Below, in pieces: positions 1 through 11,900 of a DNA stretch of 64,000 nucleotides. The DNA lies in assembly GCF_900005765.1 (NCBI RefSeq), contig NC_041686.1:806001-870000 (forward strand), in the 5' to 3' direction. The translations under genes and the position numbers were made by a program. The first letter of the stretch is position 1. Every line of letters starts with the position of its first letter. The notes under the pieces are model-generated. The model was not told where the DNA came from, did no database searches, and saw only the letters and a program-made list of their open reading frames with translations. The DNA is from Plasmodium relictum. Its lineage: Eukaryota > Apicomplexa > Aconoidasida > Haemosporida > Plasmodiidae.

Positions 1-2441
1 TAATCACATATTCTTATAAATATTTCAATTTTATTTTCAAAAGATATATTATTAAAAAAAGTTGCAATTTATTATTCTTCATAATTTAAAGATACTGAAA
101 AAATTACATATAAATTATATGTATTTTTTTAATCCATTCAAAGAAAATTTTTTAAATATATACATAAAAAAAACAAAAAAAAAAAAAAAAAAAAAATTCA
201 AAAAGTTCAACATTGCTATGATATAGATTTTAATTACAATATATAAAAAATGTAATTTACAAAAGAATATAAAATTAAATATAAAAAAGTTCCCAATAAC
301 ATGATTTATTATCTCATAAAAAAAAAAAAAATTTTTCAATTTTACTAAATGGATTTGATTTTTATGCAATAAAAAGAAAAAAGAGATATATTACAAAATA
401 AGTAGAATCAATATTTGAATCATAATGTAAAAAGACATTTAATATTAATGAAGAATTTTTCTAAGTTTAATTAGTCATATTTGAAATAGAAAAATTTTTT
501 TTTTTTAGTATTCCTTTTTTTTTTTTTTGTACTTTTAAATTATTTTAATTATAAAATTTTATTTCTAAAGCGAGTTTAAAATGTTAAAAAAAAAAGAAAA
601 AAGCAAAAAAAAAAAAGCACCTTGTAAATTAAATGACGAATACTTCAAATAGTAATATCTCTTTTTAATTTTTGATATTTTTAATTTTAACATATTTTTA
701 CGTTCATATATATGCACATTAGGTTATTAATATAAAATTAGTATGTTTATGTAAAAGTATATATATGTATCATATATAAATACATGTATCTTTTTAAGCG
801 TTGCATGCACATTGAATTATTTATTCCAACTACATATTTTACATCAAACACATTAAAAAAAAATTAATGTTATATATATAAGCACATGTATCATGATCAT
901 TTTATGAAGTATTTAATAAAAATTTTAATTTTTGTAAAATTTTATATGTCACTATTCATACATAAAATGTTTTCATAAAAATTTATATATATATATATAT
1001 TTATACAATGATCTTGAAATTGCATATAACATTTTTTAAGTAAATTTAAATTTACATTTTTTTTTGTTTTCTATTTTCTTTAGAGAAGAATATGTAATGC
1101 ATATATGTATATATACATATATATACACTTGTTCGTTAATTGAAGATATATATGTTATTTGGCAATTTACAATGTAATGATTAACTTATATATATATATA
1201 TATATACTATACATACATAAATATATATTTAAATGTATACATAAACTAATATATGAATATACAAATGTATGCTTACACATATATATATATTATAGTGAAT
1301 TATATATAAGAAACAAATTTGATATATGACTAAAATATTTTAACAAAATTTTGCATTGCTATTATTTTTTCTTTTCGTTAACATCTATTAGAAAGTAAAA
1401 AGAAAAATAGAAATGGGCATAATAAAAATTTGTGCTCCATTTAAAGAGTTAACAAATTGATTTAATTCAAGTATAATGCATAAAATATAACTTCATTTGT
1501 TTATGTATTTAAACATAATTATTTATATATATGCACCTAGTTTATAATTTTGCTTAATTATATATTATAAAGCTATTTAAGCGTTGCTTATCATCAAATA
1601 CATTAAATTGCACAATAGTTAGTAATAGAATGTTTTGATAAAAAAAAAAAGCACCAATTTTTTTATTTTATTTTTTTTTTTTTTTACATATTTAATAAGA
1701 AAGGTAAAGTAAATAAACATATAAAAAAAAATTATAAAATATATATATGTATATATATATATATATATATTTGTGAATATATAAGAGGAAATTGTAAATA
1801 TACAAAGCATATTTTATTATATTTTAATCATTTTTTTCATTTGTAATATACTTTTTTTTTTTAGCCTTATTTTATATATATTTTTCTTATCAGCATATAT
1901 ATATGTAAAACGATACATTATTTTGTTGCATCACCTTTTTTTAAATTTTTAAAGAGAGAGACGAAAGAGAAATAGTGGCATATAAACTTTTCTTTAATTG
2001 AATAATTTTAAAAAAAAAAATAAGAAAAAATAAAGCAAATAACTGCATTATATATTAAAAGGCACAAAAAAAAAAAAAAATCATAAATAAAACATTTTGG
2101 AAATATATGTATATATATATGTATATTGTATATATTTATATATATTAATAAATGTATGTGCATAAAAAAAAAATATATATATAATGTATATAAAATAGAA
2201 AATACTTATATATGGAAACATAACAATTAATAATTATTAAAAAATATATATATATATATTAAATAAAATGATATGATGTATTATTAATATATAAAAAGTT
2301 ATAAAATTAACAATATATTAAAAATAGTTCACTATTTGAAAAGAAACATTTCCTTAAAAAAAAAAAAAAAAAGCACATTAAGTTAAATAGTTGTTTATTA
2401 ACATAAAAAAAAAAAAAAAGGGATATTATAAAATAGTTTCT
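1..2441. other. Gene-free AT-rich flank
   Basis: I see no supportable gene here. The stretch is A+T-rich with many poly(A)/poly(T) runs and alternating TA/TATG tracts, for example near 970-1000, 1185-1210 and 1740-1770. The short open frames are homopolymer-driven (runs of Phe, Ile, Lys) and resemble no protein. It probably belongs to the flank of a gene beyond the window plus peri-centromeric spacer. Confidence 0.7.
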
Positions 2442-2741
2442 NNNNNNNNNNNNNNNNNNNNNNNNNNNNNNNNNNNNNNNNNNNNNNNNNNNNNNNNNNN
2501 NNNNNNNNNNNNNNNNNNNNNNNNNNNNNNNNNNNNNNNNNNNNNNNNNNNNNNNNNNNNNNNNNNNNNNNNNNNNNNNNNNNNNNNNNNNNNNNNNNNN
2601 NNNNNNNNNNNNNNNNNNNNNNNNNNNNNNNNNNNNNNNNNNNNNNNNNNNNNNNNNNNNNNNNNNNNNNNNNNNNNNNNNNNNNNNNNNNNNNNNNNNN
2701 NNNNNNNNNNNNNNNNNNNNNNNNNNNNNNNNNNNNNNNNN
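2442..2741. other. Assembly gap, exactly 300 N
   Basis: The sequence is N from 2442 to 2741, exactly 300 positions, so the size is probably a scaffolding placeholder rather than a measured length. The gap abuts a highly repetitive AT array on its right. The true missing length is unknown and could be much larger. Confidence 0.99.
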
Positions 2742-3345
2742 TTTATTATTTAATTATTATTCAATTTAATTTAATTTATTTATATTATTTATCAATTAAT
2801 TATTTATTATATTATTTATTATTTAATTGTTATTTGATTTAATTTATTTATTATATTATTTAATTCATTATATTATTTATTATTTAATTATTATTCAATT
2901 TAATTTAATTTATTTATATTATTTATCAATTAATTATTTATTATATTATTTATTAATTAATTAATTATTTATTTATTATATTATTTAATTTAATTTAATT
3001 CTATTTATTGTTTAATTGTTATTTAATTTGATTGATCTATTTATTATACTATTCATTTATCATTTAATTATATTTATTTAATTTAATTTTATTTATTATA
3101 TTATATTATTTACTTATTATTCTATTGTTATTATTTAATTTTATTTTATTTATTATATCATTTATTATTTAATTGTTTAGTTTTATTTATTTATTTGTTA
3201 TATTATTTAATTTTATTTTATATTTATTTAATTTATTTTATTTTACGTTTACTATTTATTTATTTTATTTATTATTTATATATTTTTTTATTATTAATTA
3301 TTATTTATATATTATTTAATTATTTTTAAAAATAAATAAACAGTT
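2742..3345. repeat. Very AT-rich repeat array, candidate centromere edge
   Basis: About 600 bases built almost entirely from T-rich words such as TTTATT, TTTAATT and TTATATT. By eye only two or three dozen G/C occur in the stretch. An 80-base block at 2742-2821 recurs without a mismatch at 2876-2955, a direct repeat with a 134-bp period. Looser variants follow to about 3330. The strand is strongly T-biased, unlike the A/T-balanced spacers elsewhere in the window. Plasmodium centromeres are known as roughly 2-kb blocks of about 97% A+T with imperfect tandem repeats, and the chromosome 3 block of P. falciparum carries one near this gene set (from memory). The sequence gap beside it fits a hard-to-assemble array. 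Alternative: a simple AT minisatellite. Confidence 0.55.
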
Positions 3346-4110
3346 GAGTTTATATTTACCTGTTCTTTTATTAGTGTTAAGTTCTATTTTCTATTATTAT
3401 ATAATTTAAATACATTATATTTTCGTTTTCTTATATTTTCTATTTATTAATTTAATAATTTAGTTAATCATTATTCTATATTTTCAATTCATGCAATTTT
3501 CATGTAATTTTATATATTTTAGTTTCTTTATTTGAGATTATTAACAAATATTTTTAATATAGTACATTTTAATCTGCTATAATAAGAATATAATTATCTT
3601 TAAATGTATACTCTTTTCTTAAAATAAAAATATTAGTTTAGTACAGTTTATAAATGAACTTCTAGAACTTTATAATTGACTTTTTTTCTATGTTATTTTC
3701 CCTTTTTTTCTTTGAGTAGAGATATTTCAACATAATTTATAACATGTTAAATATTTTTAATATTTTAAATAAATATTATATTGTTTTACTAGAGGTATTT
3801 TCATATTTAACCAAAGTAAATTTTATTTTTATATTTTGTTACATATGCTCAATTCATATTTTTTATTTTCTCATAGCTTATTTATAATTATTATATTTAT
3901 TATTTATTGTCTTAATATGTGATGATTTTATATATATTCTTTTATTTTTTATTAGAAATTTTTATCCTAACTTTTAAGCAAAAAAAAAATTATTTTTTGT
4001 ATTTTTTAGAACTCTTAATACTTTAGACATTTATTTTGTATTATTTCTTAACTTCATAATTCCGTATAATATATATTTGTAGAATTCATATAAAAAAATA
4101 ATTTTTTTTT
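3346..4110. other. Gene-free spacer right of the AT array
   Basis: No open frame of note. Base use is more mixed and less homopolymeric than in ordinary spacers of this window, which continues into the retroelement relic on its right. It lies where a reverse-strand integrase core would be expected, but I could not recognise a D,D-35-E pattern. Confidence 0.5.
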
Positions 4111-4119
4111 TTGGCTTAG

Positions 4120-5640
4120 ATTAATTTCCTTTCCTTTTAATAGTCATACATTTTCTAATGATTGATGAATATATTTAAGGTATATTTGCATAAAAATAAA
4201 AATGAAGGAAATTTTTAGTATTTCATGTGCCCATTAGTTTTATTTTTATATAAAGTGACATATAAAAAATAAATATCTTTTTAAGTTTTCATACCCTCTT
4301 ATATAGTTTAGTTTATTATTGTTTATTGTTGTAAAAAAAAAAAACAATTGTGTTACATTTTTAAAGAACCCTCTTTTTTACGTTAATTAGAAGATATTAA
4401 TAATTAAAACTTTTTTATTTTTAAATAAGCATTTGTCTAACAGTCTCATGGATTTATACGTTTTTCTATTTTTCTATTTGTTTTGATATACTCTTTAGAT
4501 ATTTGAAATATGAAAAATTGAATGTAATTATAAGAGTGCCTAAAATAAATATAAATTTCAATTAAATACAATATATTCCTAATTTTTCTTTAAAAATTTT
4601 TATTTCAATTAATTTTTATCTCAAATCCATGGCAATTTATATGCATATTTTAGAGAAGTCAAAATTAGAGGGATGTAATGTATAGGAATGGCGGAAAAAA
4701 CTACATAAAAATTGGGTATATTCTTGGATAAATGAATGATAAGATAATGAATAACATGTTTATGACTTAATGCTAATTTTTCTTCATTAGTGATACAGGA
4801 TTTTTTTTCTTTTATCAAAAATTAAGATGAATACATGATCACATAAAAAATATCACTAATAAACAATCACATTTCTTCTTAAATCTATACAATATTTAAA
4901 ACTTTCTTTTAAAATTTTTATCTATATTATTTTTCTTTTCCTTTTTCTTTATTTCCATTTTTAAATGTAAAAAATGATCTACTAAAGTTTGTTTATCGTT
5001 AGTTTATTTTAACTAGTACTATTCTAGTCATAAGAATGTCTTGGATATACCTCTATTAAAACTTAAGTCCATAGCATATAATATGCACAAATTTAATACA
5101 ACAATATGTATGTACTTAATTTACAATTATTTATATATTTTATATATTTATACCTCTTTTTTACTATTTTTATCAAGAGAAAAACTCTTATTAATATGTT
5201 TCACTCTTTATTATTTTTTATTTTATTAGAATTAACTTTTCTATTTAAGATTACAATATGACTCTTCATTTTGTCATATGTAATAAAAAGTTTCATAATA
5301 ATTCAAAAAGGAATGAATAAATCGTTGTAAGCAATTTATGACTTATAAACAATTTGATCATCTTTAAAATAAAAAAAGCCTATGAAATGATGTGAACTTT
5401 ATAAGAACAAATTTAATTAAACAAAATATTTGATTAATAAGACATAATTATCTTACATTTAACTATTAAGAAAGTTTTCAACTTTTTGCTAATTTTTAGT
5501 TTTTAAAAATAAATTTTTCTAATAAAATTCTCAAAGTATCTCATTGCATTAGGGAATATAGAACTTTTAGATGGATTAATAGCATTATTTATAATTACAC
5601 AGAGGTCAACATAAGAAGAAAGATTTTACTATATAAATTT
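4120..5640 (-). pseudogene. Decayed Ty3/gypsy-like retroelement pol relic
   Basis: Reading the minus strand from right to left gives pol-like motifs in the correct order, interrupted by stops and frameshifts. (1) 5521-5619 reads VDLCVIINNAINPSK and continues to a Pro-Asn-Ala-Met block, resembling the RT motif VDYRxLNxxT..YPxP. (2) 5350-5375 reads FYFKDDQIVYKS, resembling YxDDxxIFS. About 40 codons later comes ILNRKVNSNKIKNNKE, resembling the GHxxS..GI..D..KI..I segment. (3) The open stretch 4624-4818 has TNEEKLAL, KHVIHYL, FYVVFSAIPIHYI and LPWI, matching the RNase H pattern TEKExLA..KHFRxYL..FxVxTDHxPLxYL..RW with key acids lost. (4) 4130-4240 has NGHMK, then after a frameshift HFYFYANI and IIRKCMTIKRK, resembling the integrase zinc-binding H..C..C region. 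Motif identity is by eye only. LTR retrotransposons are reported from avian Plasmodium genomes (from memory). Confidence 0.6.
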
Positions 5641-8600
5641 TTTATCATTGTAATATAGGTAAAGGACATAATGCAGTTAATATTTTTTGAAAGGTAAATA
5701 TAATACATTTATTCAAATAATGAAATATTCGGTTTTATAGAACTTATAAGATATTATTAAAAACAATAATACATTTTCAATTGAACCAATAATAAACTTA
5801 GATTATATAAATTTATTCCAAAATATTTATAAGCAGTTTCTTTGAATTTAAGTAAAATTAATTTAGTATAAAAAAAAAATTTCAAGAAAATGTAGTATAC
5901 ATCCATTGTTCCTGTACTAAAATAATTTTTTTATTTGAATGAACAAAATAATAGATATATTATCTTTTCTAGGTTATTAATTTTTATACATCACTTTAAC
6001 AATGAGGTATTTTTTATTAATAGTATTTTTGTTACATCTAAGTAGTGGTATTAGGATTCGATAAAAAACTTTCTAAAAATTATCGTTTATACCTTGATTA
6101 TTAATGAAGATATTTGTTTTAAAAAATATATATTTTTTTATTTATAATACTATATTAAAAAAGAAATTTTATATTTTCTAGAACAAATTCATCTAAATTT
6201 CAGAAGTTATAATTTTTACTAAATTTTTTTTTGTAAGAAATAAAGTTTTATTTTACAATTAAGAAAAAAGTAATTATTTATAATAATAGCAATTTAATTT
6301 GTTTGTACTTTTTTTAAGACAACTTACACAATTTTTAAATTTATGATTTTCGTTTGAAAAATAAAACTATTAGAAGTGATAAATAAATATAACAATTTCT
6401 TTATTATATTCGTAAATATATACATGTTTTAGAGTTTCATAGACATGTTAAAATAATCAAAGTATAAGCAATTTATTCATTTAAAAAAAATATATTTGAA
6501 ATAAAAATGAATGTATAAAAAGAATTAAAAAGAGTTTTTCTGTATATATTATTTATCTTTGGATAATTTCCCCTTATAAGTATATGAATGTGTATACAAG
6601 TGTATGTAAAGTTATGACTTCAATTTATTTAGATGAAGATCATTAGTTCTATAGCGTATAATATTTTTTTGCTGTGAACAGCTAAAAATATACGGATGAA
6701 TATTAAGGGTATTATCATCCATTTCCTTGACTTTCCTTTTGTGAATTTTCTTTTAAACACAAATATTTGATTTATACTCATAAATAACCGAAATTCATAA
6801 AAATTTGTTATTTTAATTAAGTAAAAATTCTAATGCAGAATAAAATTGTATAAAAAAAACATTTGAAATGTAATATTTACTTTAAGTTACCAAACATTGT
6901 CATAATAATACCGCAAATACATTTTTTCTGAAGATTTCATTAATTTAAAAATAAACGGGTTATATTTAATAACACTTATTTATGTTTTTATTTTCCTAAA
7001 TATAAAAATTAGACAAAAGTTGGAATTATATTTGTTAATGTAACATATTAATACTGTTAAAATATAAAGAGCATAAAATGCATACTTTTTAGTTTTAATT
7101 TTGTTTAATTATATAAGCAATTTACGAACATTTTAATAAAGAATGTTGCATCAGAAAAAAATGAAACATTCAAAGGTATACATTTTATAAATTATGTATG
7201 CCAAAATTTGTTTTTTTAAAAATGATCTAAATTTAATAGAGATATAGCATATTTTAAAAAAGTTTCAGCATGAAATAAAAATTATTTTTTTATTTTATAA
7301 AATAAGCAATTTTTTTGTTAAAAAAAAAAAAAAATAGTTTGTAAAAATAAATGATGCATGACATTTCATTTTTATAATCTAAGGAAAGCAATGCATTCTT
7401 TTTTAATTAATGTATTTCTTATTCATTTATATATATTTTTTTCTTTAAAGAAGATAAAATAATAAAAAATTTATTTATATATATATTATATATTAATTTA
7501 AAAAAATATATATATATAAAAGTAAATTATTTTGTAAAAATACTTTTATTATTTTTTTTGAATCATATATATAGACATAGAAGTATCAGATCATAAAAAT
7601 TGCTTTTACATATATAATTATAAAATCTTATTAATTTTAAACTTCCAATAAAAGTATGTTTTTATGTTATATGTAATAAATCCAAATATGTAAAAAGTTA
7701 ATGATTATAAATATATTAAAACATGAATTTAAAAAAAAAAAAAATATTAAAAATTATAAAATTAAATTTTTTAAAATATGATGAAAATAATGCACTACAA
7801 AGTATGAGTGTTTTGTTGATTATGTAAAAGAAAATAAAGGTAAAAGCATAGTTTAATAATTTTTTTCTAAAATGAATTAAAAAATATATTTTTGCATTTA
7901 ATATATATTTTTTTAGATATACAAATCAATTTAAAATTTTATCTCAAAAAATATTTATATATGTTCTTAATAATGTTATATTATTTTAAAATGTTCAAGT
8001 GTAGCAACTCAAATATATATGTGTTTTTTATATAAAAAGTTTACATATCTAAAAATTTATATTTAACAAAAAAAAATTAAAAATAAATACAAATATAAGA
8101 GGTCTTAAATGTCGTATTTATATTTATATATATTTAAAAAAAAGGAAATATGTAAAAATCAAATACCTAGAACATAAATCTACTGATTTTTTATGTAACT
8201 TTAATTTTTTTAAGAATTAATTTTTTAAAAATATTTTAAAAAAATCAGAAGTAAAAAAAAATTGTATATTCATTATCATTTTATTTGTCGAAATATTACT
8301 GCATTACAAAAAAAAAAAAAATTACAAATTTAAATCAATGAGAAAATAGTATGCTTAATTATTATATATGACGTTTAACAATGTATAATTACACTTTTTT
8401 TTCAACAAAAAAAAAATAATATATCCATTTTAAATATATATATACATGATTTTACATAATTATTTACATGTAATATTTTAAAATTTGTGCTTTAATATAA
8501 AGATTGGAATAATTGTTAAATTTTTAAAAAATCATAATTTTATTCAATTTTTTTTTTTTTTGATTTATTTTGCATGAATGTGTTTTAATGCTGCTCTCTT

Positions 8601-8905
8601 TTCGTGTGTTTTTTTTTGAAAAAAAAATATATATTGGAAAAAGTCTATTTAAAGAAAAAAAAAGTATATTGAATATTTTTTCAAATATTATTCCTTTTTT
8701 AAATGAAAAAAAATATATATTAAAAAAATTTATTAAAAACATACAATTTTATAAAATTACATAAAATAAAAGTAAAAAGAAAATAAAAAGAAAAGCTTTA
8801 AAGTAAAAAACATTGATATATTTGTAAATTTTATTAATGTATGAACAAATTTATCTCAAAAAAAAAAAAAAATTTAAAAAAAAAAATAAAAAATATTGTT
8901 TCAAA
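5641..8905. other. Gene-free region before the RING gene
   Basis: No intact gene. The left part (to about 6.7 kb) keeps the mixed, non-homopolymeric texture of the retroelement relic and may hold its gag/protease part, but I could not recognise a motif. The right part (about 6.7-8.9 kb) is ordinary AT-rich spacer with poly(A) and TA tracts and should contain the promoter and 5' UTR of the downstream RING gene. A 64-codon open frame at 8570-8764 is Lys/Phe/Ile low complexity and is not called. Confidence 0.6.
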
Positions 8906-11900
8906 ATGACTAATGAATTAGAAAAAAACTCAAATGAAAGTGTCATCGAAGTAATATCTATTGATGCTGAGTCAGGAACTCAGGAAGAAAATTTTGAAAA
9001 AAAAAGTAGTAATGATGGAATAATTAACGACGAAAATATATTCTCCGATATTTCAGAGAGAACTGAAAATTCTTCTGTGCACATGGATCATGAAAATAAA
9101 ATACTGCAAGAGTTTTATGATTTAACAGAAGGAAAAAATAACAATGATGAAATTATATGCATAAATTCAAATTCAGTAAGTCCTAGTAAAGGAATAAATG
9201 TAAAATCTTTAGAAGAAAATGAAAAAAAAGAGGAAAAAAGAAATATGCTTGAAGAAAAAGAAAAAAAAAAGGAAAAAAAAAAATGTTTAGAGGAAAAAGA
9301 AAAAAAAGTAGAAAAAAAAAATTTTTCAGTAGAAAAAGATCAATATGTTAATTTAGACATCGAAACATATTATAATAATAATAATATTAACAATTATAAT
9401 AATATAAATCATAGGAATAATATAATTAATGATATGAATAACAATAGGGATAATATACTTAATGAAATTAATAATAATAGGAATAATATACTTAATGAAA
9501 TGAATAATAATAGGAATAATATACTTAATGAAATAAATGATAATAGGAATAATATAATTAATGAAATGAAGAATAATAGAAATAATATAATTAATGAAAT
9601 GAAGAATAATAGGAATAATATAATTAATGAAATGAAGAATAATAGGAATATTATAAATAAAGAAATTAAGAATAATAGGAATAATATAATTAATGATATG
9701 AATAATAATAGGAATATTATAAATAATGAAATAAAGAATAATAGAAATAATTTAAATAATGACATATATTATAGTAGTAATAATGGAAATAAGAATAGTG
9801 GTGCAAGCAGTAATGAAAAAGAAACAGTTATATCTATTTTATGTCACATATGTTCAGATGTAATGGAAAAATCAATCTTTAAAGATCATCTATTTGCACA
9901 CACAATAGATTCTATACAACATAATCAAAGAAATTATACATGCGAAAGGAAAACTATCTTAGATGATGATGTTTATGAAATAAGAAATAAAGAATGCAAT
10001 GACTTTAGTAGATTTACAAAAAAGCAAAGTAGAAGTAGTGCACAAAATTTTGCACTCAGTGGTACTAATTGTTCATATAATGATTTGGATAAAATGTTTG
10101 ATATGAATAATAATATTGAACAAGCTAATTTTTTCAATATGATTTATAATTATAATTCAAACCTTGATGATTTTAAGGATAACTCATCTAATAATAATAA
10201 AAGAAATAATCACAATATAATAAATAATGCTATATATACCAATGATCATAATAATAATAAAGATAATATAATAAACAATTTCTATAACAATACAAGTGCA
10301 AATGATATAATCGAAATTACGAGTTCAACAGAAAATGAAGTGAATGATATATTATCAAATAGTATTAATATTGATGATAGAGACATAGATGTAACAAAAA
10401 GCATAGATAATACAGACAATAAATTAGAAGAAAGTAATAATAATGATAATGGTTTATCTCCATTAACAGATTCAATTTCTTCTATTTTTAATAATCCAGA
10501 TACATCATCATCAATTAGTAGTTCTGTCATTAGTAATAATGCATATAATGATATAAACGAGGAAAGTTCGAGTAGTATTGTTAATAATATAAATTCCATG
10601 ATGAATTGTATACAAACTAGTATAAATAAAGTTAGAGAAAAATCTAAGAGTAATATAAATAACTTAAATAGAGCTATAAATAATGATGTAAATAGAAGTG
10701 CAAATGGTGTAAGAAAAGAAGAAAACAATTCAACAAGTAGATTTGCAAACAATACGAATTACAATAATGCTGATAATATATTAAATAGGAAATTAAATAG
10801 AATATACAAAAATTTACATAATATACATAGAAACATTAACGATGTATTAGACGATAATTTAAATTATTTGAGAAATAGTAATATTAATAATATGAATAAT
10901 AATAATACTAGTAATAATATTAATAATAATAATACTAGTAATAATATTAATAATAATAATAATAATAACATTATTAATCAAAATATGAATAATAATAATA
11001 ATAATAATAATAATACTAGTAATAATATTAATAATAATGATAATAATAATATTAATGACATTATTAATTATAATATAAATAATAATAATAATAATACTAG
11101 TAATAATATGAATAACATTAACAGTAATGGTGTAAATACTACAATGAGAACAAGTACCAGTAGTACAAGACAAAATAATTCTTCTAATGTGAGTGATCCA
11201 TTAAATAATATAACGAGAACAAGAGCACAACAGTATAACAGAAGTTTCAGTACTATTTTTGAGAATCAAAATAGATTTTCACTTGAAAAATTTTCCACAG
11301 GTTCTTCTATTGGTTCATCGCCCAGCTATAGTTCATATTCTTCTAAAAAATCTCATCAACACGATTCTCGTAACAAATCTTCAAGGATAAATGATCTAAA
11401 TTATTTATATTCTAATTTAGTTGAGAGGTACCCTTCTATTTGCGAAAGTACTTCATTTTCTCATTTTGATAATAATACTAGTAATATTTGGCCCTTAAGA
11501 AAGGTAACAAATGTCAGTAGAAGTATAAATAATTGTGCTTCAACAAATCCTGTACAAAATACAGAAGGAAATAGTTTAAACATTAACTCTAATAACTTTA
11601 GTTATCGTAGTTCCAATAATAATAATTATACAAATATGTCATCTAGAAATAACATAACAAATTTGAATAATAATGAAAATAGAACCATTAGACATAATAT
11701 AATTAATAACGCTGTAACGGTAGATATTACTGATCCCTATGTAGATGATTCCCTATTTTTAATCACTAATGGAAATAATAACAATTCTAGTAGAAATAAT
11801 AATATTATGAATACTAGTAGAAATAACCATATTACTTCTAATAATAGAAACAGTAATAACAACACTACCACTACTACTATTAATAGAAATAATAATAGTA

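Noticed and set aside
2391-2753. Open frame of 120 codons across the N gap
   Set aside because: It is created by the run of N and contains no readable codons for most of its length.
2742-3345. CRISPR-like or telomeric array
   Set aside because: Repeats lack unique spacers of fixed size and are not GGGTT(T/C)A units; the genome is eukaryotic.
4621-4818. 65-codon minus-strand frame as a real small gene
   Set aside because: It aligns by eye with an RNase H segment and is flanked by out-of-frame pol-like motifs, so it is treated as part of the retroelement relic.
5041-5229. 62-codon plus-strand frame
   Set aside because: Low-complexity hydrophobic frame lying opposite the pol-like relic; no similarity seen.
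8570-8764. 64-codon plus-strand frame before the RING gene
   Set aside because: Phe/Lys/Ile low complexity with an overlapping opposite-strand frame; no start context or domain.
9409-9765. 118-codon minus-strand Leu/Phe/Ile frame
   Set aside because: Mirror of the Asn-coding repeat in the RING gene.
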